A DNA stretch of 64,000 nt from Schlesneria paludicola DSM 18645. GTDB lineage: Bacteria > Planctomycetota > Planctomycetia > Planctomycetales > Planctomycetaceae. This document shows, piece after piece, positions 46,562 through 55,986 of the stretch. The notes beneath the pieces were generated by a model. That model had not been told where the DNA came from, did not search any database, and worked only from the letters and a program-made list of their open reading frames with translations. The translations under genes and the position numbers were made by a program. The DNA is taken from positions 1 through 64,000 of the forward strand of contig CAMCMU010000010.1 in assembly GCA_945876035.1 (NCBI GenBank). The letters run 5' to 3'. The number at the start of each line of letters is the position of its first letter. Position 1 is the stretch's first letter.

Positions 46562-48015
46562 TTGTTCTGCACCTCATGGCCTTGGAAGACTTCTGAAACA
46601 CTTGGGGCCCTGTCGTCCACGACACGGGCCGTGGTTTTTCTCCGATGCCGATATAAGTCACGAAAACTGTGCTGCGGCATGGGCGGCAAATCGCGTTGCT
46701 TGCCCCACGTGTTGAAGCCATTATAGATCATAAATCGTGGCAGTTTCGGGAATATCCAACGACCGATACGGCCGACCGTTGTGAAGATCCATGTATTGCC
46801 CAGCAGGACTCGCGCGAATTTCATGCTCAGTCGTTTTGGCCAAGGCAGTAAGCCTCGGACTGCGATCTCGCGACGCCAAGCGAGAAGCTGGGTATGGAGA
46901 TCGATTTTCACCGGACAGACGTCACTGCAGGAACCGCACAGCGTGCAGGCAAACGGCAGACTCTTGTGGGTTTTTGGATCACGAGCTGGAGCGAGGATCG
47001 AACCGATGGGGCCTGGCACAGTCGTTCCGTAGCTGTGACCACCGCTGCGCCGATAGACAGGGCAGGTATTCATGCACGCCCCGCAGCGAATGCAGCTCAG
47101 CGACCGACGGAACTCCGGAGATCCGAGAATTTTGCTTCGGCCATCATCGACGAGGACGATGTGCAGCTCTCCCCCATCCAACGGGCCATGGAAATGGGAT
47201 GAGTACGTCGTGATTGGCTGACCGGTCGCCGAACGAGCAAGTAGTCGCAGAAAGACACCGAGATCGGCCGCTCGCGGAATGAGCTTTTCAATTCCCAGAC
47301 AGGCGATGTGCACTTTGGGGAGGCTGACACCAAGATCTGCATTCCCTTCGTTGGTGCAGACGACGAAACCACCGGTTTCGGCAATTGCGAAGTTCACTCC
47401 CGTGATACCCGCATCGGCTTGGATAAATTTTCGACGTAATTCATCGCGTGCTGCATCCACCAAATAGGGGGGATCGGTGGCACCCTTGTCCGTACCGATA
47501 TGCTTATGAAACAACTCGCCGATCTCTTCCCGTCGAATATGAATTGCCGGCATGACAATGTGAGACGGCGGCTCGTCACGGAGTTGCACGATCCATTCTC
47601 CGAGGTCGGTATCGGTCACTTCGATCCCGTTCCGTTCGAGGTACGGATTCAGATGACACTCCTCGGTCAGCATCGACTTGCTCTTCACGAGCTTCTTCAC
47701 GCCATGCTTTTGCAAGATCGACAAGACGATCTGATTATGTTCGGCCGGTGTGCTGGCCCAGTGAACAACGGCCCCGTTTTTTGTGGCGTTCCGCTCGAAT
47801 TCCTCGAGGTAATCACCTAAGCGTGACAGTGTGTGCAGCTTGATCTGCGAGGCAAGCTCGCGTAGCTGCTCCCACTCCGGCAGAGTCGCCGCCGCCTTGT
47901 CTCGCTTCGAACGGACGAACCACAGCGATTGATCATGCCAATGTGCTCGAGCATCATTGGCTACGAATGTCGCGGCGTTCTCTGGATGTTCCTGATGTGT
48001 CATCGTGTGTGACAT
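46558..48015 (-). CDS. lutB: L-lactate utilization iron-sulfur protein LutB
   Basis: A protein of about 485 residues, the LUD-domain iron-sulfur subunit of the LutABC L-lactate oxidation complex. The N-terminal LUD domain (about 60-290) includes GITGVNFAIAETGGFVVCTN. Two ferredoxin-like motifs follow: CIRCGACMNTCPVYRR and CTLCGSCSDVCPVKIDLH, each CxxCxxCxxxCP, binding 4Fe-4S clusters. ATG 48015 lies just beyond the lutA stop codon; a TTG at 48030 would overlap it. The gene order is lutA-lutB-rluA-like, and lutC, normally third, is not here. Confidence 0.92.
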   Translation of the reverse strand: MSHTMTHQEHPENAATFVANDARAHWHDQSLWFVRSKRDKAAATLPEWEQLRELASQIKLHTLSRLGDYLEEFERNATKNGAVVHWASTPAEHNQIVLSILQKHGVKKLVKSKSMLTEECHLNPYLERNGIEVTDTDLGEWIVQLRDEPPSHIVMPAIHIRREEIGELFHKHIGTDKGATDPPYLVDAARDELRRKFIQADAGITGVNFAIAETGGFVVCTNEGNADLGVSLPKVHIACLGIEKLIPRAADLGVFLRLLARSATGQPITTYSSHFHGPLDGGELHIVLVDDGRSKILGSPEFRRSLSCIRCGACMNTCPVYRRSGGHSYGTTVPGPIGSILAPARDPKTHKSLPFACTLCGSCSDVCPVKIDLHTQLLAWRREIAVRGLLPWPKRLSMKFARVLLGNTWIFTTVGRIGRWIFPKLPRFMIYNGFNTWGKQRDLPPMPQHSFRDLYRHRRKTTARVVDDRAPSVSEVFQGHEVQNN

Positions 48016-48019
48016 GGTG

Positions 48020-48790
48020 TCATGATCCAATCGGTGTCAATGCCATCGGCTGTCGTCCAGCCAATATCTCGGCCACATGCATGACTTGAATCGGTTTTTT
48101 CTGCCTGTGAATCAGACCATACAGGTGCATCAGACACGACATATCTCCCGCGGTCATGACTTCGGTTCCTGCCGTTTCATGATCGTGAATACGGTCGAGT
48201 CCCATCATGCAGGAAACCGCTTCTTGAGCCACCGCGAATGTGCCACCAAATCCACAGCATTCATCTGGACGTTTGAGTTCGACGAATTCAATTCCTTTCA
48301 GTCCAGAAAGCAGTTGACCTGCCTTATTGAAGTTGCCAACCATCATCTCGCTGCTCGATCCGAGCCGCAGTTCGCGCAGGCCGTGACAACTATTGTGAAG
48401 GCCTACTTTGTAGGGAAAGTGCCCTTCGACTTTCTCCACCCTCAACACGTCAACTAGGAATTCACATAACTCAAACGTCTTTCGACGCAGCTGTGCATAA
48501 TCCTCCGACCCCTGAAGCAACTCTCCGTAATGATGCGTGACCATCGCGGTACAGCTCCCCGACGGACAAACGACGTACTCAAAGTCTTTGAAGATCGACA
48601 AAAACTTTAGAGCCAGTGGCTTTGCATCTTGGGTACAGCCTGTGTTCGCCATCGGCTGTCCACAACAGGTCTGAGCCACAGGAAAATCAACCTCGCAGCC
48701 GTAGCGTTCCAACAGTTCCAAAGTGGCCAGTCCAACCTCTGGGTACAGCTGATCGACATAGCAGGGAATAAACAAACCAACGCGCGGCAT
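48020..48790 (-). CDS. lutA: L-lactate utilization protein LutA
   Basis: A 256-residue protein with two CCG (cysteine-rich) domains, as in LutA, GlpC and heterodisulfide-reductase subunit B. The first block is VAQTCCGQPMANTGC and the second RPDECCGFGGTFAVA, each with CCG and flanking cysteines (FIPCYVDQ, NSCHG). It works with LutB to oxidise L-lactate to pyruvate. It is the first gene of the lut operon and its stop abuts the lutB start. No lactate permease or regulator is next to it. Confidence 0.93.
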   Translation of the reverse strand: MPRVGLFIPCYVDQLYPEVGLATLELLERYGCEVDFPVAQTCCGQPMANTGCTQDAKPLALKFLSIFKDFEYVVCPSGSCTAMVTHHYGELLQGSEDYAQLRRKTFELCEFLVDVLRVEKVEGHFPYKVGLHNSCHGLRELRLGSSSEMMVGNFNKAGQLLSGLKGIEFVELKRPDECCGFGGTFAVAQEAVSCMMGLDRIHDHETAGTEVMTAGDMSCLMHLYGLIHRQKKPIQVMHVAEILAGRQPMALTPIGS

Positions 48791-48985
48791 GAGAAAATTT
48801 CCACAGCGGGCCGTCTTAAAATTCTAACAACAGTTACTATAGTCACTCCGAGGATGAGCCGCGAACAATAACGCCTTCCGTGGTGGCAATTTCGTATCAC
48901 GTCCACGAGATGCGGCAACATTCCCTCAACCAGAATCCAGCCCAGCCCGCAATCGCGTCAGTCTGTCAACGCGGAGGAATGAACC

Positions 48986-49408
48986 ATGGTTTTCCGACGT
49001 AATCCTGAGCCAGGCCGACAGGCTGCAACGTGGTTGGCAACCGCATTTGTCCTCGTGGCGGGAGCGGGATCTTGCGCCTTCACGATTTTTCTGGCTGTTG
49101 AAAATCCGACAAAACCGCTTGTTGTTTGTGCCTGCCTGTTTGGCGGAATTATCTTATTGCTGGTGTCGTTGTGGGTGCCCAAAGAACACAACATTGCAAG
49201 GACATGGTTTCACTTTTGGATCGCATCGCACGACCAGACCGACCCCTCTAAGGTTCTTCGCCTCAGGCGAAAAAAGACTGCTGCCCCGCGTAGCGGCCTC
49301 AATCAGCCACCCACTTTGGAATCCGTCCGCGAAGCTGCGGAACAAGCAAATAGCGTTTATTGGGTGCCTCACGGTTCGCATTCCAATCAATCTCCGCGAT
49401 CCCGATAG
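48986..49408 (+). CDS. Small two-helix membrane protein
   Basis: A 140-residue protein with two hydrophobic segments (about 14-37 and 43-63) and a charged C-terminal half (about 65-140, KVLRLRRKKTAAP). The start is well supported: GGAGG lies eight to ten bases before ATG 48986. No family is recognised. It is divergent from lutA and points towards the AT-rich gap beside dnaA. Confidence 0.7.
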   Translation: MVFRRNPEPGRQAATWLATAFVLVAGAGSCAFTIFLAVENPTKPLVVCACLFGGIILLLVSLWVPKEHNIARTWFHFWIASHDQTDPSKVLRLRRKKTAAPRSGLNQPPTLESVREAAEQANSVYWVPHGSHSNQSPRSR

Positions 49409-49539
49409 TCTTCCGAGACGTTTCACGGCCGATTGGCAATCCCATTTTCGTTGACAATCATCAGGTATCGAGGATTCTTGTGACAGAGATCGCACAGTGA
49501 TTCTCGAGACCCTGTTGGTACAACATATCCGTTCTCCAA

Positions 49540-49740
49540 CGCGTCTCTCCGGTATTTTTTACCTAAAAGAAATTATTTAGAAATAGTCTTATTAGAGGGT
49601 TTAAAAATCGTGGATTGATGAAATTAAAAAAAACGTAATTACTGAATGAGTGAGGACTTCAGGAATATTATCCACAAAATAGCAGCGATGATAAACCGTT
49701 CACAACGCGTTCAAATCCTGTCAAAGACGAGGCCGAAAGT
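49540..49740. other. Candidate replication origin (AT-rich, perfect DnaA box)
   Basis: The gap 49409-49821 between the small membrane protein and the dnaA-like gene has a long AT-rich tract (about 49550-49680). A perfect DnaA-box consensus TTATCCACA lies at 49668-49676. A near match TTACGCACA is at 49822-49830, overlapping the dnaA stop, and weaker ones are TTACCCACC (about 49748) and TGTGGGAAA (about 49782). The location beside dnaA supports an oriC, but only one box is exact. Confidence 0.5.
49668..49676 (+). promoter_or_regulatory. DnaA box, perfect consensus
   Basis: TTATCCACA matches the E. coli R1-type DnaA box exactly and sits at the edge of the AT-rich tract. A 9-mer can occur by chance, so the weight comes from its place next to dnaA. 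Confidence 0.6.
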
Positions 49741-49821
49741 CTGACACTTACCCACCAAGGATCCACGCTCTCCAACGTCGCTGTGGGAAACCGAGAGAAA
49801 AGTAAAACGGATATCGACACG

Positions 49822-50949
49822 TTACGCACAATCTTCCCGGCGGTTTTCGGAAAGACGATTTCTGATTTTTTGGAGCTGTTGGCTGATCGTCGGAGCGTGT
49901 GGCAGTATTTTTTTGAGGCGACTCAATCCATGGGAAACGGTGGTGTGCGTTCTCTGACCAAAATAGAGTCCGATCGCCTCCAGCGGCCGACCGGTGAATT
50001 CTCTCGCGAAAAACATGGCACATTGCCGCGGAACGATCAATTCGCGGTTTCGAGATCTCGATCGAAGATCTGTCGAATCAATTCCGAATTCGGCGGCAAC
50101 GACGTTGGCGATCGTGTCCATCGAGGGTGAGACGGACAGAGCTTGTTCGGAGTGATATCGTTCGAGAAGCGGAACGTCGAGGACAACTTGGTGTAATCCA
50201 CAGTAATCGGCTAGGTTGCTGACAGCGCAGACAATTTCCCGCGGAGAGAAGGGCCAATGCTCGGCGAGCCATTGAATCGCTTCAGAGGCGGGTTCGCGGA
50301 GTGGGACATGTTTAGCATTGGTCAGCCGGCTGATGAGTTGAGATCGGCTCTCCAGACCCGGCCAAGACAAGGAGACGCACAAACCACCATGGCATCGGCT
50401 CACCCAGCGAGGAGAGAAATTTCGCAACTCGCCCGGACGTTTTTGGCTGGTCACCAGAATCCGCGAACCGAAGGTCATCGAACGATCCAGAAGAGACAAC
50501 AACATCTGTTGCTCCAGCGGCAGTCCTTCGATCCCCAGCAGATCTTCGCAGACAATCAAGTTCAGTGTGCCAAACCGTTCGAGCAGTTCTGCGAGTGATT
50601 GTCTTTCGTCGGCAATGACAAGTAACTCTACGAGTTCAACAGCCGTGGCAATGAGGAACCGAAATTTGGGTTGTCGATAAAGAGCATCGAGAATGGCCTG
50701 TCGCACGAGAAGCGATTTTCCGCTTCCTGCGGTTCCCGACAGGAAGGTTAAACTGTTTGCTGTGGGAACAACCCGCGCCAGCGGACTCGCGACGCGCATC
50801 AGCGCGGCGCGGGCAAACCCGTGTTCGGGAAGCGACACAAACAATTCCGTGACCGACACGACAGACTGGCTACGCGTGACAAGTTGATCGAACATTTCGA
50901 ACCGACCTTCGTGAGTCGTGTTCGCAAGCGTCCGTTTGCGGGTGGTCAT
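49822..50949 (-). CDS. dnaA: Short DnaA-like replication initiator
   Basis: A 375-residue DnaA homologue, about 80-100 residues shorter than typical DnaA because domains I-II are nearly absent. The AAA+ domain has Walker A SGTAGSGKSLL (71-81), a Walker-B-like LIVCEDL (131-137, Glu-Asp for Asp-Asp) and a sensor/Arg-finger region ILVTSQKRPGELRNFSPRWV (164-183). The DNA-binding domain IV is clear: VPRQCAMFFAREFTG (306-320) and FGQRTHTTVSHGLSRL (330-345), matching the DnaA signature. ATG 50949 is used; ATG 50895 (MFDQL) has a slightly better upstream AAGG. Neither dnaN nor recF is adjacent. Confidence 0.86.
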   Translation of the reverse strand: MTTRKRTLANTTHEGRFEMFDQLVTRSQSVVSVTELFVSLPEHGFARAALMRVASPLARVVPTANSLTFLSGTAGSGKSLLVRQAILDALYRQPKFRFLIATAVELVELLVIADERQSLAELLERFGTLNLIVCEDLLGIEGLPLEQQMLLSLLDRSMTFGSRILVTSQKRPGELRNFSPRWVSRCHGGLCVSLSWPGLESRSQLISRLTNAKHVPLREPASEAIQWLAEHWPFSPREIVCAVSNLADYCGLHQVVLDVPLLERYHSEQALSVSPSMDTIANVVAAEFGIDSTDLRSRSRNRELIVPRQCAMFFAREFTGRPLEAIGLYFGQRTHTTVSHGLSRLKKILPHAPTISQQLQKIRNRLSENRREDCA

Positions 50950-51088
50950 CCTTGAAAATCAGCACAGCCCGAACAGCGAACTGGCAGCATCAATTTCGAT
51001 AAATCGGACGACAAGGGCCGGTTTCTGTCTGCACCGAGAAACCTCAAAAAAAACAAAGGGGGGGGTACTTTGTTTTTTTTGATGCCGT

Positions 51089-52234
51089 TCAGAATAGTAC
51101 CGCGGCGGATTCGGAATTGCGAAGCCGCGCAACAAGGAAACTGATCCGCCGCGCCGCTTCGTCAATTTCCGCTTCCGTGTTCAGGCGACTCAGCGAAAAT
51201 CGAACGGCCGACCGATACAAATCGGAAGCGAGACCCATTGCCACAAGGATTGGAGCCGGTTCAGCCGAGCCGCTGGCACAGGTTGTGCCGCGGGAGCAGC
51301 AGACACCTTCCAAGTCGAGCGCAATCATCAAGGCTTCACCATCAACATCGGGAAAGGAAATATTAAGGGTATTTGGCAGTCGTCTGACGCCGAAACCGTT
51401 GACCACAGCGGGATCACAACTCTCCAACAGGGCCTGTTGCAATCGGTCTCGCAAGATTGCGGTTTTGGCCGATTGCTCCGAGGCAGTCGTCTGCCATAAT
51501 TGGAGAGCTTTTGCCATCCCTGCCACCAACGCCACGGCCTCCGTCCCCGGCCGTCGTTCCAATTCCTGATGGCCACCTCGCATCAACGGCATCAGCCGCG
51601 TTCCTTCCCTGACAAGTAAGCCACCGACCCCGCGTGGCCCGTGAAACTTGTGAGCGCCGAAACTCAGCGTCGTGGATCCCAGTTCGTGGAAGTTCACGGG
51701 AATCTTTCCTACAGCTTGAACTCCGTCGAGATGGACGGGGATCGCCTTGGCGCGGCAGTTTATCGACAACCCATCCAGATCTTGAATCACACCGGTTTCG
51801 TTGTGAGCCAATATGACCGCGGTGAGTCGCGTATCAATCGGCATCTCTAAAGAAGAGAGTTGTCCATGAACATCCACGGGAAACTTGTACAACTTCCAGC
51901 GACGCATTGCCGGAGCACGGCAAACTTCCAAAATCGAGGGGTGTTCTCCCGGTGAAAGGGCGATTGTCCCCGACAATCCGTACGTCAGTCCGTGCACGGC
52001 GGCGTTGTTGGCTTCGGTTCCCCCGCTGGTAAAGATCAACTCTTCGGGGAGGGCACCGACTGTTTTTGCAATTGCCTCTCGACTGTCCTCCAGAATCTGC
52101 CGGGCTTTGCGTCCGGCAAGGTGTGAGCTGCCGGGGTTGCCGTAGCAATCCTGCATCACCCGGGCCACGACCTCGATGACCTCCGGCAGAGGGGATGTTG
52201 TGGAATTGTTGTCCAGATAAATCGTGGGAGACAT
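51089..52234 (-). CDS. Cysteine desulfurase (NifS/IscS family)
   Basis: A 381-residue PLP enzyme that releases sulfur from cysteine for iron-sulfur clusters and thiamine or tRNA thiolation. Features are IYLDNNSTTSPLPEV at the N-terminus, FTSGGTEANNAAVHG, the PLP lysine in FGAHKFHGPRGVGG and the persulfide loop CSRGTTCASGSAEP with its cysteine. The sequence is of the NifS-like group. No iscU or sufBCD gene is adjacent. It is 139 bases upstream of dnaA on the same strand and could supply sulfur to ThiS. Confidence 0.93.
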   Translation of the reverse strand: MSPTIYLDNNSTTSPLPEVIEVVARVMQDCYGNPGSSHLAGRKARQILEDSREAIAKTVGALPEELIFTSGGTEANNAAVHGLTYGLSGTIALSPGEHPSILEVCRAPAMRRWKLYKFPVDVHGQLSSLEMPIDTRLTAVILAHNETGVIQDLDGLSINCRAKAIPVHLDGVQAVGKIPVNFHELGSTTLSFGAHKFHGPRGVGGLLVREGTRLMPLMRGGHQELERRPGTEAVALVAGMAKALQLWQTTASEQSAKTAILRDRLQQALLESCDPAVVNGFGVRRLPNTLNISFPDVDGEALMIALDLEGVCCSRGTTCASGSAEPAPILVAMGLASDLYRSAVRFSLSRLNTEAEIDEAARRISFLVARLRNSESAAVLF

Positions 52235-52645
52235 CCCGTCATCCTAACAAGATCAGATGTTTTTTCGCCTCCCCGAAATCGTCCTATCGAGACAATTTCG
52301 GCTCCTTGCATCGAGAGTTTCTAGAAACACGGAGATTTGGTCAAAGACCGGATGACAAGTTGCCTGATGTCACACGGTTAAGATTGTCTGTCTAGACTTC
52401 GTCGGCCGAGGTGTTCGGTGATGGGGGCGAGCTCAGACCTGACCGCCTGCAGCCCGGAGCTGACCCACTCGAGTCGCCCTCTGGGATGTCCCGCATAGCA
52501 CATCTCTCCTCAGCGGACTCGAATCTCAGAAGCCGTCCAGCGGATCAAGATTCGAGCCGCGCAAGATCCGAAAAACCGTGACTGACATGAAGCAGGAACG
52601 TGTTTTTGAACTTCTAACGCAGGGACAGCTCTGTTCCGGACGCTC
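52235..52645. other. Intergenic gap, nothing seen
   Basis: This 411-base gap lies between two minus-strand genes. No protein-like frame, clear hairpin with T tract or repeat was seen. Confidence 0.4.
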
Positions 52646-53227
52646 TCACGGTGCCGGCGGCAAATTCTTGACGGCCAAGCCCAGCATCAGGATCGACAAC
52701 CCATTGAAGAGCATGTCGATACCAACGAACATTCCGATCACCACAATCCCGTCTAGCGGCCACTGCTGCCAGATCATGATCCCTAAAGCCAGATTGACAA
52801 GGCCATGAAGCACAAGCCAAATCGAATTGTGAAATCGGATTGTCAGGGCAATAGTAATGCGGAACAGTCCACTGAAAATCAGGAATACCGCGATGAGGAG
52901 CGTGAGCGTGATTGCGGTTGCAGCCGGATGAGCAACGACCATGATGCCGACAACGAGAGACAGCAACCCGGCCAGCAGGTCAATGAAAAATCCAGCCCAG
53001 CCTCTGGTCGCGACGGCATGAGTGGCTTGAAGCAGACCTCCAACGATCATCAGCCAGCCGAAGAAGACCGTTGTTGCCAGAGTCACGTAGGCTGCTGAGC
53101 CGAGTGCCACCGTTCCCAAGAGGGCCAAGACGAAGCCGAGGCTCACAATCCAGCACCACCGCTTGCGGAGTTCGTCGAGTCCGACCAAATGCAAGCTACC
53201 GATCGTCAAGACATTCGTGGATTCCAT
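52646..53227 (-). CDS. HdeD-family (DUF308) membrane protein
   Basis: A 193-residue protein with six hydrophobic segments in the repeated-pair pattern of DUF308/HdeD (for example WCWIVSLGFVLALLGTVALG, FFGWLMIVGGLLQATHA, LLAGLLSLVVGIMVVAHP and LVLHGLVNLALGIMIWQQW). In E. coli HdeD is linked to acid resistance at high density; the role here is unknown. The start at ATG 53227 gives a normal length. It is a single-gene unit. Confidence 0.88.
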   Translation of the reverse strand: MESTNVLTIGSLHLVGLDELRKRWCWIVSLGFVLALLGTVALGSAAYVTLATTVFFGWLMIVGGLLQATHAVATRGWAGFFIDLLAGLLSLVVGIMVVAHPAATAITLTLLIAVFLIFSGLFRITIALTIRFHNSIWLVLHGLVNLALGIMIWQQWPLDGIVVIGMFVGIDMLFNGLSILMLGLAVKNLPPAP

Positions 53228-53742
53228 TGGAGTCTTTCCCGGAAGGTTACGACTGAGGAAACGGGCAAACTATCGATGTCAGAGAGCGACCGCCCGTCAC
53301 GATCAGTTCAGCCTAACAAGTCCGGCTTCGGGCAGATAGACACGGGCACTCGGCAACCGAGAACGAGCCGACACGTTGCCGATAATCTTCGGATCAGCTC
53401 CCTCGGAACGGGCGTGTCTGTCGCCGTGGTTCTTTCGGTCCTTTCGAGGGCGGCGGGATCCTGCAGAGGCCCCCTCCAGCCGAGCGGATTGCTCAACACA
53501 TCGTCCAGCACGACCACAGACCAAAGCCGCACATCGGTTCCGTCCCGGAGCATCGATCACCGGAGAACAGCACCGAATGCATCAGCACTCTGCGGGAGTC
53601 ACTCGCCGCAGGAGCCTTTCGGTGTTTTCGAGCGAGGTCCATTCAGCGAAGAGGAGGGCTCTTCTATCAGGAATTCTGAGCCCGGAATCGCACCCAAAAT
53701 CTTGGCGGGTCGCGAGTCCTCCCGTTGTTCGCTCGGATTTCG
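53228..53742. other. Intergenic gap, no supported gene
   Basis: Long frames exist on both strands of this 515-base gap but they overlap each other, have Arg/Ser-rich compositions and no ribosome binding sites. It may hold a decayed gene, but I cannot identify one. Confidence 0.4.
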
Positions 53743-54105
53743 TCATGAGTCCCGATGAGCGGTTTCCATGGAAAAGGCCGGTCGACAGACGGCAACGTAA
53801 TCGGCCCCTTCGGTTTCCGGAGTACTGTATTGAACCCACTCGCCCGGATGAGTCAGGATCGCTTCCCCGGAATGCACATCGAAAACGCCGTCACGATGTG
53901 CGACTCGAAGGACTCCTTTCAAGACGAGCGTGAATTCCTCGAAGTCCGGCGTTTGCCCCGGCTCGATCCAGCCTGCGGGACATTGCAGGTGTGCAATGCT
54001 GGTCTCGGTTTGGCCGGAATGGGTCCGACCGACGTACTCGTCAATCCGAATGGGTTTGTTTGTCACCGCCTCAATACAATTCGGCAGTGGAATGAAAGTC
54101 GGCAT
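53743..54105 (-). CDS. Single-domain cupin protein
   Basis: A 120-residue cupin. The beta-barrel has a first motif around TPDFEEFTLVLKGVLRVAH and a second around GEAILTHPGEWVQYSTPE. The classical G(X)5HXH metal motif is only partly kept (the usual His pair is replaced by EEF), so metal binding is uncertain. GAGGAG lies eight bases before ATG 54105, which supports the start. The role is unknown; many such cupins bind sugars or small acids. It is divergent from an IS110 remnant. Confidence 0.85.
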   Translation of the reverse strand: MPTFIPLPNCIEAVTNKPIRIDEYVGRTHSGQTETSIAHLQCPAGWIEPGQTPDFEEFTLVLKGVLRVAHRDGVFDVHSGEAILTHPGEWVQYSTPETEGADYVAVCRPAFSMETAHRDS

Positions 54106-54156
54106 AGCGAGGGCTCCTCATGTCCGCGTTTATTACGGATCAAATATTTCCAAACG

Positions 54157-54324
54157 ATGATCGTCGTTCACGAGATCACAGGCATCCTCAACGGAACCGT
54201 CGGTCAGATGGGAGTCTTGGTGAATCCAGCTGCCGTGTATCGGTTCGTCGTCGATGTTTCCAAGGATACCAAGACCGATCCCCGCGACGCACGCGTGATT
54301 GCTCTCGACAGATACAGGGCTTAA
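54157..54324 (+). pseudogene. IS110-family transposase remnant (N-terminal piece)
   Basis: The frame encodes MGVLVNPAAVYRFVVDVS followed by KDTKTDPRDARVIALDRY. This is the DEDD-domain segment of IS110 transposases (usually vNPrqvrdFA...aKTDriDArvLA). It stops at 54324, nothing of the C-terminal transposase half follows, and the upstream start is missing. IS110 elements lack inverted repeats, so the ends cannot be defined. Confidence 0.7.
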
Positions 54325-54859
54325 GTCGCGGTAGAAAACTGGGGCGGCGACAAACAGCGTGATTGGCGATAATATTTTGAGACAGAAGTCGGATCTTGGC
54401 AGAGGCCCATTGACCCTGAGGCATGGTTGGCCGAAGCGTTTCGAGGCAATCCTTTTCCGGGCAACATCCGTCCATCGAATGGATTCATGGCCGCCGTTGA
54501 ATTGCGTCACGGACCATCCCAATCGGCGCACCGCTGTTGGAGTTTTAATGCAACTGGGCGTCTCGCGTCCGCACCGCCGCCGCCGGTGATTTGTTCGTCC
54601 GGATTCCACAAAAAATTTCAATGCGCGCCGTGGTGATCGAGGATCATGCTCCGTCGACCTCTTCTTTTGGCGGAGTAATTTTTGCTTCGCCGACGTCGGA
54701 TTGTCAGTGATTAAGACAAAGCATGAGGTGCCGAACGAAACGGTCTAGTCGTGTTTCCAGGGTTCCGCTAGATTCTGCGGACGGTCTTTGGGGAAGGTGT
54801 GAATACACAGGCCCTTCCAAGACGACTCACGCCACTCGATCAGGATGTTTTGCTTCACC
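54325..54859. other. Intergenic gap after the IS110 remnant
   Basis: This gap of about 535 bases has no gene that I can support. It may contain further decayed insertion-sequence DNA. The promoter of the LolA-like gene should lie at its right end. Confidence 0.4.
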
Positions 54860-55912
54860 ATGCGTGCCCCATCTCGAGTTTGTGTTGTTCCAATGGGAAT
54901 CCTCCTGTTGGTTGTCTGTGTCACCAGCCTGTCGGCACAACAACAAGTTGGCAAATCGGCCGTGCGCCCCAAGCCGTCGTCGCCGGCCGCCCCGAATAGC
55001 CCACCAGCCCAGCGGCCGGATGCGATCCAAGGAGCGGTGAAAGCCGCACCCATGAAAATACCGCGTGTTGACACGAAAATGGATGAACTGGAACCGGTAT
55101 CAGCGGAGCTACTGCGGGTTTTGGAAGATTGGGAGCAAAAGTCAGCACAAGTGAAATTGATTCAAGGCAAACATACGCGTGTCGTCTTCAACCACGTTTT
55201 CGAATTGGAAAAGCGTTCTGAAGGCAAATTTTTCTTAGAGACTCCTGACAAGGGGAGAATCGATTTGGTCGGAGTCAAGCCAAAGAAGTCGGAGGAATCC
55301 AAAAAAATCGGTAAGGAGAGTGGCAAGCCGTACCGGATCGATGAAGATCGTCACGAAATGTGGATTTGTAATGGCGAGGAAATCGTGATGGTCAATGGCG
55401 ACGAAAAAACCTATGAAATAGCCGCCATCCCAGAAGATCTTCGCGGGACGAACATCGTGAATGGCCCACTTCCGTTTCTTTTCGGAATGAAGTCGGAGGA
55501 GGCTCAAAAGCGATTCCAAATCACGCTACGCCAAAATAATTCCACCTCCGCAGTCCTTCGCGTTGTGCCTCGACTTCAAAGCGATCGAGACAACTACAAG
55601 GAGGCGTATGTGATTCTCGACAAGAAAACATATCTCCCCAAAGCGGTGAAGATGATCGATCCCTCCGGCAATCTCGAAACGGAGTACTGGTTTGAAATTC
55701 AGGATGTCAACAATCGCTCTCTCAAGGCCAAATTGGCGGGCATGTTTGGAGATGCGGATCCGTTCCATCCCGATTTAAAGAATAAAGGATACAAGCTTTC
55801 TCTGCCGACGGATGCAGGGAACGCGATCCATACGGCAGGGGCAAAACAGCCGGCAGGACAATCGGCACCACGACCAACCCCGAATCCAAGTGCTGTGAAA
55901 TTAAAGAAGTAG
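54860..55912 (+). CDS. Secreted TIGR03009/LolA-like planctomycete protein
   Basis: A protein of about 350 residues with a signal peptide (1-25, GILLLVVCVTSLSAQQ), a Pro/Ala-rich linker (about 30-65) and a LolA/LolB-like half-barrel domain (about 75-310). The domain contains PVSAELLRVLEDWEQKSAQV, EMWICNGEEIVMVNGDEKTY and ETEYWFEIQDVNNRS. It matches the planctomycete TIGR03009 group. The tail is again Pro/Lys-rich. ATG 54860 gives a clean signal peptide; ATG 54845 in frame is possible. It is likely a periplasmic lipid- or lipoprotein-binding protein, but this is only from the fold. Confidence 0.82.
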   Translation: MRAPSRVCVVPMGILLLVVCVTSLSAQQQVGKSAVRPKPSSPAAPNSPPAQRPDAIQGAVKAAPMKIPRVDTKMDELEPVSAELLRVLEDWEQKSAQVKLIQGKHTRVVFNHVFELEKRSEGKFFLETPDKGRIDLVGVKPKKSEESKKIGKESGKPYRIDEDRHEMWICNGEEIVMVNGDEKTYEIAAIPEDLRGTNIVNGPLPFLFGMKSEEAQKRFQITLRQNNSTSAVLRVVPRLQSDRDNYKEAYVILDKKTYLPKAVKMIDPSGNLETEYWFEIQDVNNRSLKAKLAGMFGDADPFHPDLKNKGYKLSLPTDAGNAIHTAGAKQPAGQSAPRPTPNPSAVKLKK

Positions 55913-55986
55913 GGCGAGCCCATGGACAACGGTCTCTGCGGCTCCCATTCGAGCCGATGGCTCCGAATCCAGCAGGAGAGTCGCCC

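Noticed and set aside
53303-53560. Overlapping minus-strand frames in the gap before the HdeD-like gene
   Set aside because: Two frames cover the same bases, neither has a ribosome binding site or family motif.
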